In this document: positions 16,732 through 25,043 of the stretch, one piece after another
How positions within the stretch are numbered: the stretch's first letter is position 1
How the letters are laid out: each line of letters opens with the position of its first letter
NCBI GenBank assembly: GCA_002393575.1
Contig: DGSN01000072.1
Span: 1 to 64,000, forward strand
Length of the DNA stretch: 64,000 bases
Reading direction: 5' to 3'
From: Prevotellaceae bacterium UBA4361
GTDB taxonomy: Bacteria; Bacteroidota; Bacteroidia; Bacteroidales; Bacteroidaceae
Notes under the pieces: model-generated
What the model was told of the DNA's origin: nothing
Seen by the model: only the letters and a program-made list of their open reading frames with translations
Database searches by the model: none
Position numbers and translations under genes: made by a program

Positions 16732-18618
16732 ATGAAAAAACTTTTCACCTTACTAACACTGATGCTTGCCATCAGTAGCACCACCTTCGGAGGCAAGAAA
16801 GTACACACGCTGGGCGACTCCACGATGGCACCCTACGAAGAATCAGCAACCGTCACACGAGGATGGGGCATGTACTTCGGCAACTTCCTCACCAACGGAT
16901 GGACATCCATCAACTACGCAAGAGGCGGACGCGACTCACGCGGAGGCTACAACGAACTCTGGCAAACCGCCAAGAAACAAGTGGAAGCAGGAGACTACGT
17001 CATCATCACCTTCGCACACAACGACGAGAAGAACAACGGCATGGACGGCTATGCACTCAAAGCCTACTACGAAAGCATCGGAGACGCAGCCAGCGCAGCA
17101 GCCGTTGACCTCCGCGGAACAGTACCTACCACCACCTACAAAGAGTGGCTCGGCAAGATAGTGGACGAAGCAAAAGCACTCGGAGCCATTCCCATCATCT
17201 GCTCCCCAGTGTGCCGCAGCTACTTCAACGGAAACACCATCCGCCGCAACGGTCGCCACGACCTCGGAGAAAACTACCAAGTGCTGACAGCCAACGGACC
17301 AAAAGCAGGAACCAAGCTCCCAGAAACCGACCACACCATGGACTATGCCTACCAGTCCGAACAGCTGGCAAAAGAGAAGAACGTGCATTTCATCGACCTC
17401 ACCACCGCCACCAAGCAACTCTACGAAAGCTACGGCGACAGCAAGTGCCACGAGATGCTATTCGACGGCGAAGGCTCCACCCACTTCAACACCACCGGCG
17501 CCCTCCTCGTCGCACGTGAATGTGCCCGACTGATGAAAGCACAAGGCATCCTTGCCGACAACATCACCATACCCACCGACCTCAGCGTCTCCCCAGCACA
17601 AGCCGACCTCGGCGAAGCCTACAAAGGACAGACACTGCAAAAAGAACTCACACTGAACGGCTTCGGACTCTCACCAGAAAGCGGCACCATCAACATCACC
17701 GCCACCGACGGCATCCTACTATCCCTCAACAAGACCGACTGGCAGTCCTCCCTCACCGTCAGCTATTCAGCCTCCACCCTCGTCAAAACATTCTATGCCA
17801 GCGTCACACTGGAGAACGTGGGCGAAACCACAGGCACCATCCTCGTGCAGCAAGGCGACAAGCAAATCGAAGTGCCCGTGCAAGCAAAAGCCGTCATACT
17901 GGAAGGCGGAGCCGAAGTGAACGTCTATTGGCGACTGGAATCAGACGACAGCTACACCCTCACCGGCCCAGCCACCGTCCAGCCCGAATCCTGGCAAGGC
18001 ATGTACGTGCAACGCTACTCCGCACCCAACAGCAAGACCGTTTGGCCCGAAGAGACAGGCTACGACGCATCGCGCAAGATGCAGCGCAACCTCCTCATCG
18101 GAGATGCCTGGCCCGACGGAGAAATCGACGACAACCCCGACCGCTACATACAGTTCGGCATACAGCCCAACGTAGGCAACGACCTGAAGATAAGCAACAT
18201 CAGCCTCTACGCCTGTGGAGCCGGAGGCAACGGCATGTGCGCCCACATCTACTACTCCACCGACAACTTCGAAACCCGCACCACCATCAGCGAGCACAAG
18301 TCCTTCGTCGCCAACAACCCAGTCTTCATACAGACACAGCCCGTACTCACCGTGAAAGACGGCGAAACACTCCTTCTGCGCATCTACCCTTGGTACAACG
18401 GCAGCGCAACAGGCAAGACACTCTGCATCAGTGACATCACCATCAGCGGCATGGCATTCGATTCCACCTCAGCCAGCATCTCCACCCTCAACACCGACAA
18501 CACCTCCACCACCATCTACACCCCCGACGGTCGCCCAACCCCAACCCTCCACCGAGGCATCAACATCGTCCGTCAGTCCTCCACCGACAACACCATCACA
18601 AAGAAAATCCTCAGATAA
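16732..18618 (+). CDS. Secreted SGNH/GDSL esterase, rhamnogalacturonan acetylesterase-like (CE12)
   Basis: The 628-residue product has a signal peptide (MKKLFTLLTLMLAISSTTFG). The SGNH hydrolase domain spans residues about 22-275: GDST (nucleophile Ser), GGRDSRGG, FAHND (Asn/Asp block III) and DGEGSTHFN (Asp/His block V). That set is typical of CE12 rhamnogalacturonan acetylesterases, which remove acetyl groups from pectin. A BACON-like Ig segment follows (about 285-390), then a beta-rich module of about 170 residues starting VNVYWRLESDD. A tail reading IYTPDGRPTPTLHRGINIVR...KKILR resembles C-terminal sorting tails of secreted Prevotella proteins. Codons end strongly in C (ACC, ATC, AAC), unlike most neighbours. 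Confidence 0.85.
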   Translation: MKKLFTLLTLMLAISSTTFGGKKVHTLGDSTMAPYEESATVTRGWGMYFGNFLTNGWTSINYARGGRDSRGGYNELWQTAKKQVEAGDYVIITFAHNDEKNNGMDGYALKAYYESIGDAASAAAVDLRGTVPTTTYKEWLGKIVDEAKALGAIPIICSPVCRSYFNGNTIRRNGRHDLGENYQVLTANGPKAGTKLPETDHTMDYAYQSEQLAKEKNVHFIDLTTATKQLYESYGDSKCHEMLFDGEGSTHFNTTGALLVARECARLMKAQGILADNITIPTDLSVSPAQADLGEAYKGQTLQKELTLNGFGLSPESGTINITATDGILLSLNKTDWQSSLTVSYSASTLVKTFYASVTLENVGETTGTILVQQGDKQIEVPVQAKAVILEGGAEVNVYWRLESDDSYTLTGPATVQPESWQGMYVQRYSAPNSKTVWPEETGYDASRKMQRNLLIGDAWPDGEIDDNPDRYIQFGIQPNVGNDLKISNISLYACGAGGNGMCAHIYYSTDNFETRTTISEHKSFVANNPVFIQTQPVLTVKDGETLLLRIYPWYNGSATGKTLCISDITISGMAFDSTSASISTLNTDNTSTTIYTPDGRPTPTLHRGINIVRQSSTDNTITKKILR

Positions 18619-18734
18619 GCGCCAAGAAGAACATACAGGCGCATACCTTTGCTTGTATAGAACCATCAGTTCAGCGAAAGCCAATCATTCATTCGATTCT
18701 ACTAAATCAACCTTTCGATTCCACTAAATAACCG

Positions 18735-18815
18735 AGCCTTCGTTGTTGTTCAAGCGAGCCTTCGTTATCACAACACCGAAGGCTCGCTGCTTCAACAACG
18801 AGCCCTCGCACATAT
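18735..18815. repeat. Palindromic GCGAGCCTTCG cluster
   Basis: A perfect 11-bp inverted repeat (18754-18764 with 18777-18787) with related GAGCC-TCG words on both sides. It is the same family as 2945-3018. The stretch 18830-18900 has degenerate words of the 22-bp repeat type in reverse orientation. Confidence 0.7.
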
Positions 18816-18962
18816 AGTAGCATCAAATCATCGCTTCACTCAATCCCCACACGCGCTGCCGACAATTCCCTAAATTGCTTCACAAAAAGCATTCCCTTGT
18901 CCCATTGTCCTTATGTCCCCTTTTCTTCTTCGTGTTCATTTGTGACAATTCGTTGATTCTTT

Positions 18963-18994
18963 TTTGTTGTTATTGAAAATTATCACTACTTTTG
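18963..18994 (+). promoter_or_regulatory. Bacteroidetes promoter TTTG-N20-TACTTTTG
   Basis: The -33 box TTTG (18963-18966) and the -7 box TACTTTTG (18987-18994) are 20 nt apart, the best full promoter match in the window. Transcription would start near 19001 and give a leader of about 350 nt before the LRR gene at 19349. Confidence 0.75.
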
Positions 18995-19000
18995 CCGTGT

Positions 19001-19348
19001 GAATTCAAAAATTACGTCGAACCAACTAAATAATTATTTCTTTAAGAAACAGATAGTAAACACTTATTAGAAACGCAAAGCAGAGTTTTTCCCTGCTCAA
19101 AGAGACAAATAACTACAATTATTCACTCGGCGTTTCTGCTCAACATCTAACATAAATACTTGGACTTTAAGTCCTTGTTCTCGACTCTGTGAATTACCGC
19201 TAATTATTCAACCAAGAGAGCAAGCGATGAAGGTTCACGTCCATTGGGCGTGAACTGTTCGTGCTTTTCTTTGGTGAAGGTTTGCTTAGCGGTAGCCTAC
19301 AGAGCGGAAAAGTTACAGAGCAGTTCCGCCTTTTTAATTTAACAAACA
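19001..19348 (+). ncRNA. Long structured leader or small RNA upstream of the BspA-like gene
   Basis: Several local inverted repeats are visible: GAAACGC (about 19070) with GCGTTTC (about 19130) enclosing a GCAGAG...CCTGC hairpin; a GGACTTTAAGTCC hairpin (about 19163); a 10-bp hairpin GTTCACGTCC/GGGCGTGAAC (about 19230-19252); and GCGGAA (19304-19309) with TTCCGC (19324-19329) followed by CTTTTT, which looks like an intrinsic terminator 13 bp before the ATG. The arrangement fits either an attenuator controlling the LRR gene or a free-standing RNA of about 330 nt. I cannot assign an Rfam family; it lacks the conserved words I know for tmRNA, RNase P RNA or common riboswitches. Confidence 0.5.
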
Positions 19349-19898
19349 TGAAAAATTTTATCTCAAATGCCTATTCTTTGGAATACTTTCTTTTATTGGC
19401 ATCAAAGCTGTAGCATACAACTATGAAATAGATGATATTTATTATAATCTCAATGAATCAAATCAAACGGCAACCGTAACGTATTATTCTAGTTCTGGAC
19501 AAGGTTCCTATGCTCACTATTATAGTGATTACAAAGATGAAGTAATAATACCAGAATCTTTTTACTATGATGGAATAGAGTATCGTGTAACATGCATCGG
19601 ACAGCATGCATTCCAAAATTGTAGTGAATTGAAAAACATTGTAATTCCCAATAGTGTGACAAATATTGAAGGTAATGCATTCCAGGACTGTATAGGCTTA
19701 ACCACTATTACTATTCCCAATAGTGTGACAAATATTGATGGTAATGTTTTTTATGGTTGCAGAAATTTGACTTCCTTAATTATTGGTAACAATGTGGCCA
19801 GTATCGGCTATTATGCGTTTTCTGGTTGTAGCAACTTGAAATCTATAGTTATTCCTAACAGAGTTACATTTATAGGTGGCTATGCATTCATTAACTGA
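19349..19898 (+). pseudogene. BspA-like LRR surface protein, N-terminal part (frameshifted, interrupted)
   Basis: ATG at 19349 reads MKNFIS and then stops in frame. Adding one base to the AAA run near 19368 restores a signal peptide (CLFFGILSFIGIKAVA) that runs into YNYEIDDIYYNLNES and at least four LRR_5 repeats (IPNSVTNIEGNAFQDC, IPNSVTNIDGNVFYGC, IIGNNVASIGYYAFSGC, IPNRVTFIGGYAF). The repeat is broken after GGYAF at 19889. The missing half appears at 26512-27093, where the next residues EGCSNLTSISIP continue the repeat exactly. Such proteins are surface adhesins. The lost base could be real decay or a sequencing error. Confidence 0.8.
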
Positions 19899-20301
19899 AC
19901 CTTCAAAAAAAGTGAATGTAGCGAGTGCAACTACTTCACCCTCCCCCAAAGCGATTGCAGAAACTGCTATGACATCGTCAATCGCTGATACAGCTAATGA
20001 TGCTGACACTTCTAATGAATCCAAGGATTCTAACGAAAGCACCCATTCAACGGCATCCAACAGTACAGTTGCTTTCGGTGATTTCAACGCTAACGATGCT
20101 ACCTCTTCCTTTGACCAATTGAAGGTCATATACAGGAAGGTTGGTAACAACGAATCGCAAGCCTTTGGCATATGGCAGCAACTGAGCGAAAGTGAGCGAA
20201 CGGCTGCATTCGCACATACCCAGCGATTGCAAGGTGACCTGAGTTTACGTTCCTATCTCTATGTCTATCTGCGAGACAAGGAGTGGATGAAGGCAATGTA
20301 G
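19890..20301 (+). pseudogene. 3' fragment of a replication- or mobile-element-associated gene
   Basis: An open frame fused at its 5' side to the LRR segment (nominal GTG at 19876) encodes a Ser/Thr/Asn-rich linker. A folded end follows: FDQLKVIYRKVGNNESQAFGIW, QLSESERTAAF, LRSYLYVYLRDKEWMKAM. The pattern of spaced aromatic and W residues ending in YLRDKEW resembles C-termini of phage or mobile-element replication proteins. The match is by eye only. It is truncated at the island border, so it is probably non-functional. Confidence 0.4.
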
Positions 20302-20320
20302 CTATGAAGTAGAGGGCTTG

Positions 20321-20352
20321 CCCGATGCTTGCCACATAAAACAAGCATCGGG
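20321..20352. other. Perfect hairpin in island left arm
   Basis: An 11-bp perfect inverted repeat (20321-20331 with 20342-20352) with a 10-nt loop lies just after the fragment gene; no T-run follows. The rest of 20302-20951 has no convincing gene. A short broken frame (DPKELMKNILPAYLFS, about 20650-20697) hints at a decayed primase/VirE-like gene, which I cannot confirm. Confidence 0.4.
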
Positions 20353-20951
20353 AAGCTCATTACCCGTTCCGATTATCATCAGGCGGTGGACTGACCAGAT
20401 AAATCTGCAAGCAGAGGTCACGGAATCTGGCATTAAGCCATTCTTACACATGGCAGGCCATGAATTTCGGAGCCGATGCCAAAGGATAATATCAAGCGTG
20501 TAAAATCGGCTTGCCGATGCCACATTTTTCAAGTAGTGGGAAGCCTAATACCCCATCTCCACTTCGTTTGATTGGGGTTTGCCACTTCAAAGCAAGCCCA
20601 TTGTGATATTTCTAGGGCTAAATCCATAGACTTGTGTGAGAGAATTAGCGACCCCAAGGAACTGATGAAGAACATACTCCCTGCGTATTTGTTCTCAGTG
20701 GCATTAGTTTAGGTTGTGATACCTTCAGTGACCTCACCAAATTGAGATGGAAAGAAAAAACAGAATGGTTGGGTAATTAGTGGATTCGTATTTGAACGAA
20801 ATGACACAAAAAAACACTTTGGCTTGTCAAAATCCGTCTTTTCTATAAAAAAATCAAAAAAAATGCAGATAATCGAAGTATTATGCTTTATTTTGCAATA
20901 ATTTCATTATCTTTATGGTCAGAATTTGACAAACCAATACAAGGTAATTAT

Positions 20952-21293
20952 ATGTACAATTTAAATGAATTAGCATTTGAGGCAATACTTGAAAACGTAA
21001 AGCAATTAAGCAATGGCAACCCTTTTATGAAGTTGGCTATTGATAGGGTTTCGTATGAGTATAATAGAGAGCAATACAATGATTGTCTTCGTCATATTGA
21101 TGATGAAAACAATCAAATCGCCCACCTTTATAATCAGATAAGTCAACGTGGAGGCTTTATAACTCCTTATGAACAGCAAGAACTACTACGACATATTCAA
21201 TTGCGAAGTGAATATGAAGTAAAAAGCATGAAGCATTTCATGGCAGGTGGCAAAGATGCTGGAGATTTAGTGAATATTTTAGTTTCGAGGTGA
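20952..21293 (+). CDS. Unknown small protein preceding the restriction genes
   Basis: From the ATG at 20952 the product has 113 residues (MYNLNELAFEAILENVKQLS...GDLVNILVSR). An upstream start at 20883 would add 23 hydrophobic residues. It is helical and polar, with no membrane segment, metal site or nucleic-acid motif that I recognise. It sits 68 bp before the endonuclease-like gene on the same strand, so it may belong to the same operon. No function is proposed. Confidence 0.55.
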   Translation: MYNLNELAFEAILENVKQLSNGNPFMKLAIDRVSYEYNREQYNDCLRHIDDENNQIAHLYNQISQRGGFITPYEQQELLRHIQLRSEYEVKSMKHFMAGGKDAGDLVNILVSR

Positions 21294-21361
21294 AATGCTA
21301 CCTTTTTGAGTTAGTGGGTATGTCTGAGTTAGAGTGTTTAAAACTATAAAATACAATTATT

Positions 21362-22039
21362 ATGAAGAAGTTAAATAAAGATGAACTTATCAAGAGTGCA
21401 GAATCATTCTGCAAACAAGAAAGTGGAAAATACAGAAAAGAACTGTTTGGCGTGACTGATGGCAAGGCCGTAGGTACATTTGTGGAGCATTTATTCCAGG
21501 ACTATCTTTCCGAACATTATGAAATGAAAGTTGGTAGTTCCGCAAATGGCTTGGATTTGCCCTCTGTTAATACTGATATTAAGGTTACGTCTATCAAACA
21601 GCCGCAATCCAGCTGCCCGTTCAAGGATAGCAAGCAGAAAATCTATGGTCTTGGCTACAACCTCATTGTTTTTGTCTATAAGAAGGCCGATGACATGAAA
21701 CAAAAGAAAGGAATGTTGGAATTTGTTTCTTGCACTTACATCGATAAGAGCAGAACCGCCGACTACCAAACTACTACAGGCCTTAGGCAAATCATTGAGA
21801 ACAAAGGAAATGCTGATGACATCTTCGCTTTTCTGAATGACCACAAAATCCCTTCGGATGAAGTTACGTTGATGAATATGGCAAAAGATATTCTCAAGAA
21901 CAAGCCTGCGATAGGTTATCTTACTATTTCTAATGCTTTACAATGGAGATTGCAATATGGACGAATCGTTACATTGAATGAGACCGTGGATGGCATATCT
22001 CCTATCGTCAAATATGAAGCTAACATAGAAAATGAGTGA
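21362..22039 (+). CDS. Type II restriction endonuclease-like protein (PD-(D/E)xK)
   Basis: The 225-residue product has E42 in a helix (GTFVEHLFQDYLSEHY), then D65 and D72-x-K74 in GLDLPSVNTDIKVTS. This is the layout of a PD-(D/E)xK nuclease core, with Gln/Lys residues after it (SIKQPQSSCPF). Its stop overlaps the methyltransferase start by 8 bp, so the two are cotranslated, as expected for a type II R-M pair. Cleavage specificity cannot be read. The assignment rests on motif plus neighbour rather than a recognised family, so a non-nuclease partner remains possible. Confidence 0.65.
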   Translation: MKKLNKDELIKSAESFCKQESGKYRKELFGVTDGKAVGTFVEHLFQDYLSEHYEMKVGSSANGLDLPSVNTDIKVTSIKQPQSSCPFKDSKQKIYGLGYNLIVFVYKKADDMKQKKGMLEFVSCTYIDKSRTADYQTTTGLRQIIENKGNADDIFAFLNDHKIPSDEVTLMNMAKDILKNKPAIGYLTISNALQWRLQYGRIVTLNETVDGISPIVKYEANIENE

Positions 22040-24044
22040 GATAGTAGTAAATGAAAAAAAAGGAGAGTATGGTGATTGGCAAACAAACTTGCCACTTGCC
22101 TTATCTGTTTGTGAACATATAAAAGCCCAAGGAATTCGTCCACAGGTTATAGTGGAGCCTACCTGTGGTCTGGGCAATTTCATTATTGCCGCTTTGCTCA
22201 CATTTGACTCCATCGAGGACGTATATGGTATAGAGATCTACAAGCCATACTTGGATGCCTTGAATGAAAAACTTCAGACTTTCGGTAGTTCATTGGACTA
22301 CATCAATGTTCATCTTTACCATGAGAACATCTTTGATTTTGATTTTAGGCAAATAACAGAAAATGTAAATGGAAGAGTCGTTCTTGCCATTGGAAACCCG
22401 CCTTGGGTGACCAATAGCAAACTTAGCGAGATTGGAAGTGACAATTTACCAATCAAGACTAATTTCAAGAAAACAAAGGGTCTTGAAGCTATTACAGGTA
22501 AGGCAAACTTTGACATTGCAGAATATATCAGCATTCAAATCATCGAAAAGTTCTCTGCTGAGAATGTCCATTTTGCATTTCTTCTAAAGAACTCGGTCAT
22601 TAAAAATCTAGTATATGAGCAAAAGGCTGGCAAAGCTTCTTTATCGAATATCGCCCAGTATAACATTGATGCTCAAAAGGAGTTTGGAGTATCTGTGTCT
22701 GCTGCGTTATTGTCTATGCGTCTTTTTGGCGGTCACGAAAGAATCTGTCAAGTTTTCAACTTCTACACGAAATCATCATTAAATAGTTTCGGATGGGTTA
22801 AGGACAAATTCGTAGCTGATGTGGATAATTATGTCAAGACACAGATGATAGATGGTATATCTCCTTTTACGTGGCGATCAGGCTTGAAACACGATTGTTC
22901 TAAGGTAATGGAGTTGTTTGAGGATAATGGCAAGTATATGAACGGGCTTGGCGAGGTCGTTGACATAGAGGATGAAGTAATCTACCCCCTGATTAAGAGT
23001 TCTGATATCAAGGGAAAAGTTATTTGTCAATCTCGTAAATATGTAATTGTAACACAGCATAGCGCGAATGAGGACACGAAATTGATGAAGGATAAATATC
23101 CAAAAGCGTATCATTATTTGTCGGAACATGCTGAGTTATTGGACAATCGCAAAAGCTCCATCTATAGAGAAAGGCCAAGATTCTGCATGTTTGGCATTGG
23201 TGACTATACGTTCAAAAAATATAAAGTAATTATTTCGGGCCTTTACAAGCAGACTACTTTTTCTATGGTCTCAGAAATTGACGGGAAAATTGCAGTCTGT
23301 GACGACACATGCTATATGCTTGGTTTCGATGACTACGTTGTGGCACGAATTGTACAAGAGATCCTAAATAGTCAGCAAATTCAAGACTTTATGGAATCCA
23401 TTTGTTTCTACGATGCCAAGCGAGCAATCAACAAGGATATGCTGATGCGAATAAATCTTTTGCCAGCTCTCAAAACGTTTGATTGTAAGACTATTGGGCT
23501 TACGAAGGAAGAAGATGAGAAAGCGATAGATTTTATTCTCCAACATTGCAATGCCGTAACCGCTCAGCAGAGCATTGACTTTGAAGCAGTACGTGCAGAG
23601 TACCCGAATGAAATCGTTAACCACGAAGAAGATGCGGACAATCCTTTGCTTCAATTAGAGGAGGACAAAAATGTGCTGATAAGCCTCGTCAAGAATGACA
23701 ATGTGGATTTGTTTCTTGATGGTACGGCGCGTATCTATTACACAGGTAAAAAGTTCCCTTCAACCATTGCACTCAACAAATTGTATTATTTTATGCCCTA
23801 TATCAAGCGACGTGGTATACGCGACATTTACATCATCAAGATAGCCCGTGTAGGAAGCAAACATGAAGTCCATCCCGAAGCAGATGAAAACGACTTGCGA
23901 CTTGTTTTTGAAATCGAGAAAATAGGAAGATTGTTCGATAAATATAAATCTGTCCATCTCAATATCTGGGATACATTCACAGATACAACAATTAAAAAGA
24001 TAACTGGAATAACTAGAAAAGAAGTGAGAACAGCTATCGGGTAA
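22032..24044 (+). CDS. Adenine-specific DNA methyltransferase of an R-M system
   Basis: The 670-residue product has the N6-adenine MTase motifs: a motif X-like GEYGDWQT at the N-terminus, motif I VEPTCGLGNF (residues 41-50), an acidic motif II/III region (YGIEIYKPYLDAL) and the catalytic NPPW (122-125, motif IV). The long C-terminal half (about residues 230-670) would hold target recognition, as in large type II or IIG-like enzymes. No nuclease motif is evident in it, so cutting is presumably done by the overlapping upstream gene. Substrate: a specific adenine in host DNA. AT-rich codon use differs from the flanking core genes. Confidence 0.82.
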   Translation: MSEIVVNEKKGEYGDWQTNLPLALSVCEHIKAQGIRPQVIVEPTCGLGNFIIAALLTFDSIEDVYGIEIYKPYLDALNEKLQTFGSSLDYINVHLYHENIFDFDFRQITENVNGRVVLAIGNPPWVTNSKLSEIGSDNLPIKTNFKKTKGLEAITGKANFDIAEYISIQIIEKFSAENVHFAFLLKNSVIKNLVYEQKAGKASLSNIAQYNIDAQKEFGVSVSAALLSMRLFGGHERICQVFNFYTKSSLNSFGWVKDKFVADVDNYVKTQMIDGISPFTWRSGLKHDCSKVMELFEDNGKYMNGLGEVVDIEDEVIYPLIKSSDIKGKVICQSRKYVIVTQHSANEDTKLMKDKYPKAYHYLSEHAELLDNRKSSIYRERPRFCMFGIGDYTFKKYKVIISGLYKQTTFSMVSEIDGKIAVCDDTCYMLGFDDYVVARIVQEILNSQQIQDFMESICFYDAKRAINKDMLMRINLLPALKTFDCKTIGLTKEEDEKAIDFILQHCNAVTAQQSIDFEAVRAEYPNEIVNHEEDADNPLLQLEEDKNVLISLVKNDNVDLFLDGTARIYYTGKKFPSTIALNKLYYFMPYIKRRGIRDIYIIKIARVGSKHEVHPEADENDLRLVFEIEKIGRLFDKYKSVHLNIWDTFTDTTIKKITGITRKEVRTAIG

Positions 24045-24232
24045 AATCTCAAGAAGAACGAGGGGCGCGAGTGGAAATAAATACAGAATCTTAAAAGCAT
24101 GTTCTGTGGGGAGGAGAAGATCGATGTGATTTCCTACGTATCGACCGAATTGTTGGAAGATTGTTGGTAGAGATGAACGAAGAAGGATTAAAATGGAAAA
24201 GGAAGGACTTAGATGGCTTGTAAGATGATGCA

Positions 24233-24331
24233 ATCCGACCAGATTCGCCTAATCCGACCGTCAATCCGACCGTTTTGGCATCATCCGACCGAAATCCGAC
24301 TGTTTTAATGGCATTCATCAGTTCATCCGAC
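24233..24331. promoter_or_regulatory. Array of six ATCCGAC boxes with about 31-bp phasing
   Basis: ATCCGAC occurs at 24233, 24252, 24264, 24283, 24294 and 24325. Two interleaved series have spacings of 31, 30, 31 and 31 bp, about three helical turns. It lies in the 325-bp gap directly before the XRE regulator gene, where an operator would sit. Binding by the XRE protein is inference. Confidence 0.6.
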
Positions 24332-24369
24332 CAAAAATATTTTAAATAATGAGATAAAACAAGTGAATT

Positions 24370-24657
24370 ATGATATTTGGAAAGAAAATAAAAGAACTCA
24401 GAGAAGAGCGAGGATTGCTGCAACGACAATTGTCTGCAGCATTAGAGATTGACACACCTATGTATAGTAAAATAGAACGTGGTGAGAGAAAAGCAAAACG
24501 TAGCCAGATTCCAATCATGGCCAAACTCTTCGACGTGGAAGAAAGGGAACTGCTCACCATCTGGTTAGCAGACAAGGTGCTTGACACAGTAGAAGATGCA
24601 AGTGAAGTGAAGAATGATGCTATCGCTTACGTTCAAAACGAGATCGAGAATGGATAG
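24370..24657 (+). CDS. XRE-family HTH regulator (R-M controller-like)
   Basis: The 95-residue protein begins MIFGKKIKELREERGLLQRQ. Its lambda-repressor-type HTH spans about residues 17-40 (RQLSAALEIDTPMYSKIERG), followed by the ERKAKRSQ patch common in regulators that accompany restriction systems in Bacteroidetes. A short helical C-terminus follows (VEDASEVKNDAIAYVQNEIENG). It is preceded by the ATCCGAC array and followed by four more TCCGACA/TGTCGGA boxes. It probably controls expression of the R-M genes or of the HExxH gene; direction of control is unknown. Confidence 0.8.
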   Translation: MIFGKKIKELREERGLLQRQLSAALEIDTPMYSKIERGERKAKRSQIPIMAKLFDVEERELLTIWLADKVLDTVEDASEVKNDAIAYVQNEIENG

Positions 24658-24732
24658 CGGCATTTATATTAGTTCTGATTATTCGAGGTTGCGTGCAACT
24701 CCTATTCAATCAGAATCTTCATTTATGCAAGT

Positions 24733-24834
24733 TCCGACACACAAAATGTCGGAGACCATGACGGAGATATGTCGGAAACGAAACTCACTGAACATCAGTA
24801 GGAAACACTCTCTTTCACAAAACCATCTCCGACA
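24733..24834. promoter_or_regulatory. TCCGACA / TGTCGGA boxes downstream of the XRE gene
   Basis: TCCGACA at 24733 and TGTCGGA at 24747 form an inverted pair. Further copies are at 24770 (TGTCGGA) and 24828 (TCCGACA). The TCCGAC word is shared with the upstream array. It lies in the 386-bp gap before the HExxH gene, where I see no other gene. Confidence 0.5.
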
Positions 24835-25043
24835 ATCACTGACTGAAAAATGTCAGAGATGCTATCGGTGAGCCAACGCATTCTTGAACATGACCTATCT
24901 GCTTTAGAATCCTGAAGCACGAAGGAAAAGATTGTGATAAAGTGTGGGTAAGACAAACTAATCAAAACTCTAATGATATGACAATGCAATTTAGTATTCC
25001 AAAAATAGAAAATTTAAAGTAAACCATTATAATATATGAGAAT

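Noticed and set aside
20640..20730. Decayed VirE/primase gene
   Set aside because: Only about 16 residues (DPKELMKNILPAYLFS) look similar and stops interrupt every frame; too weak to annotate.
24614..24871. 85-codon frame overlapping the end of the XRE gene
   Set aside because: Low complexity, overlaps a clear gene, and is built partly from the TGTCGGA boxes; no start signal.
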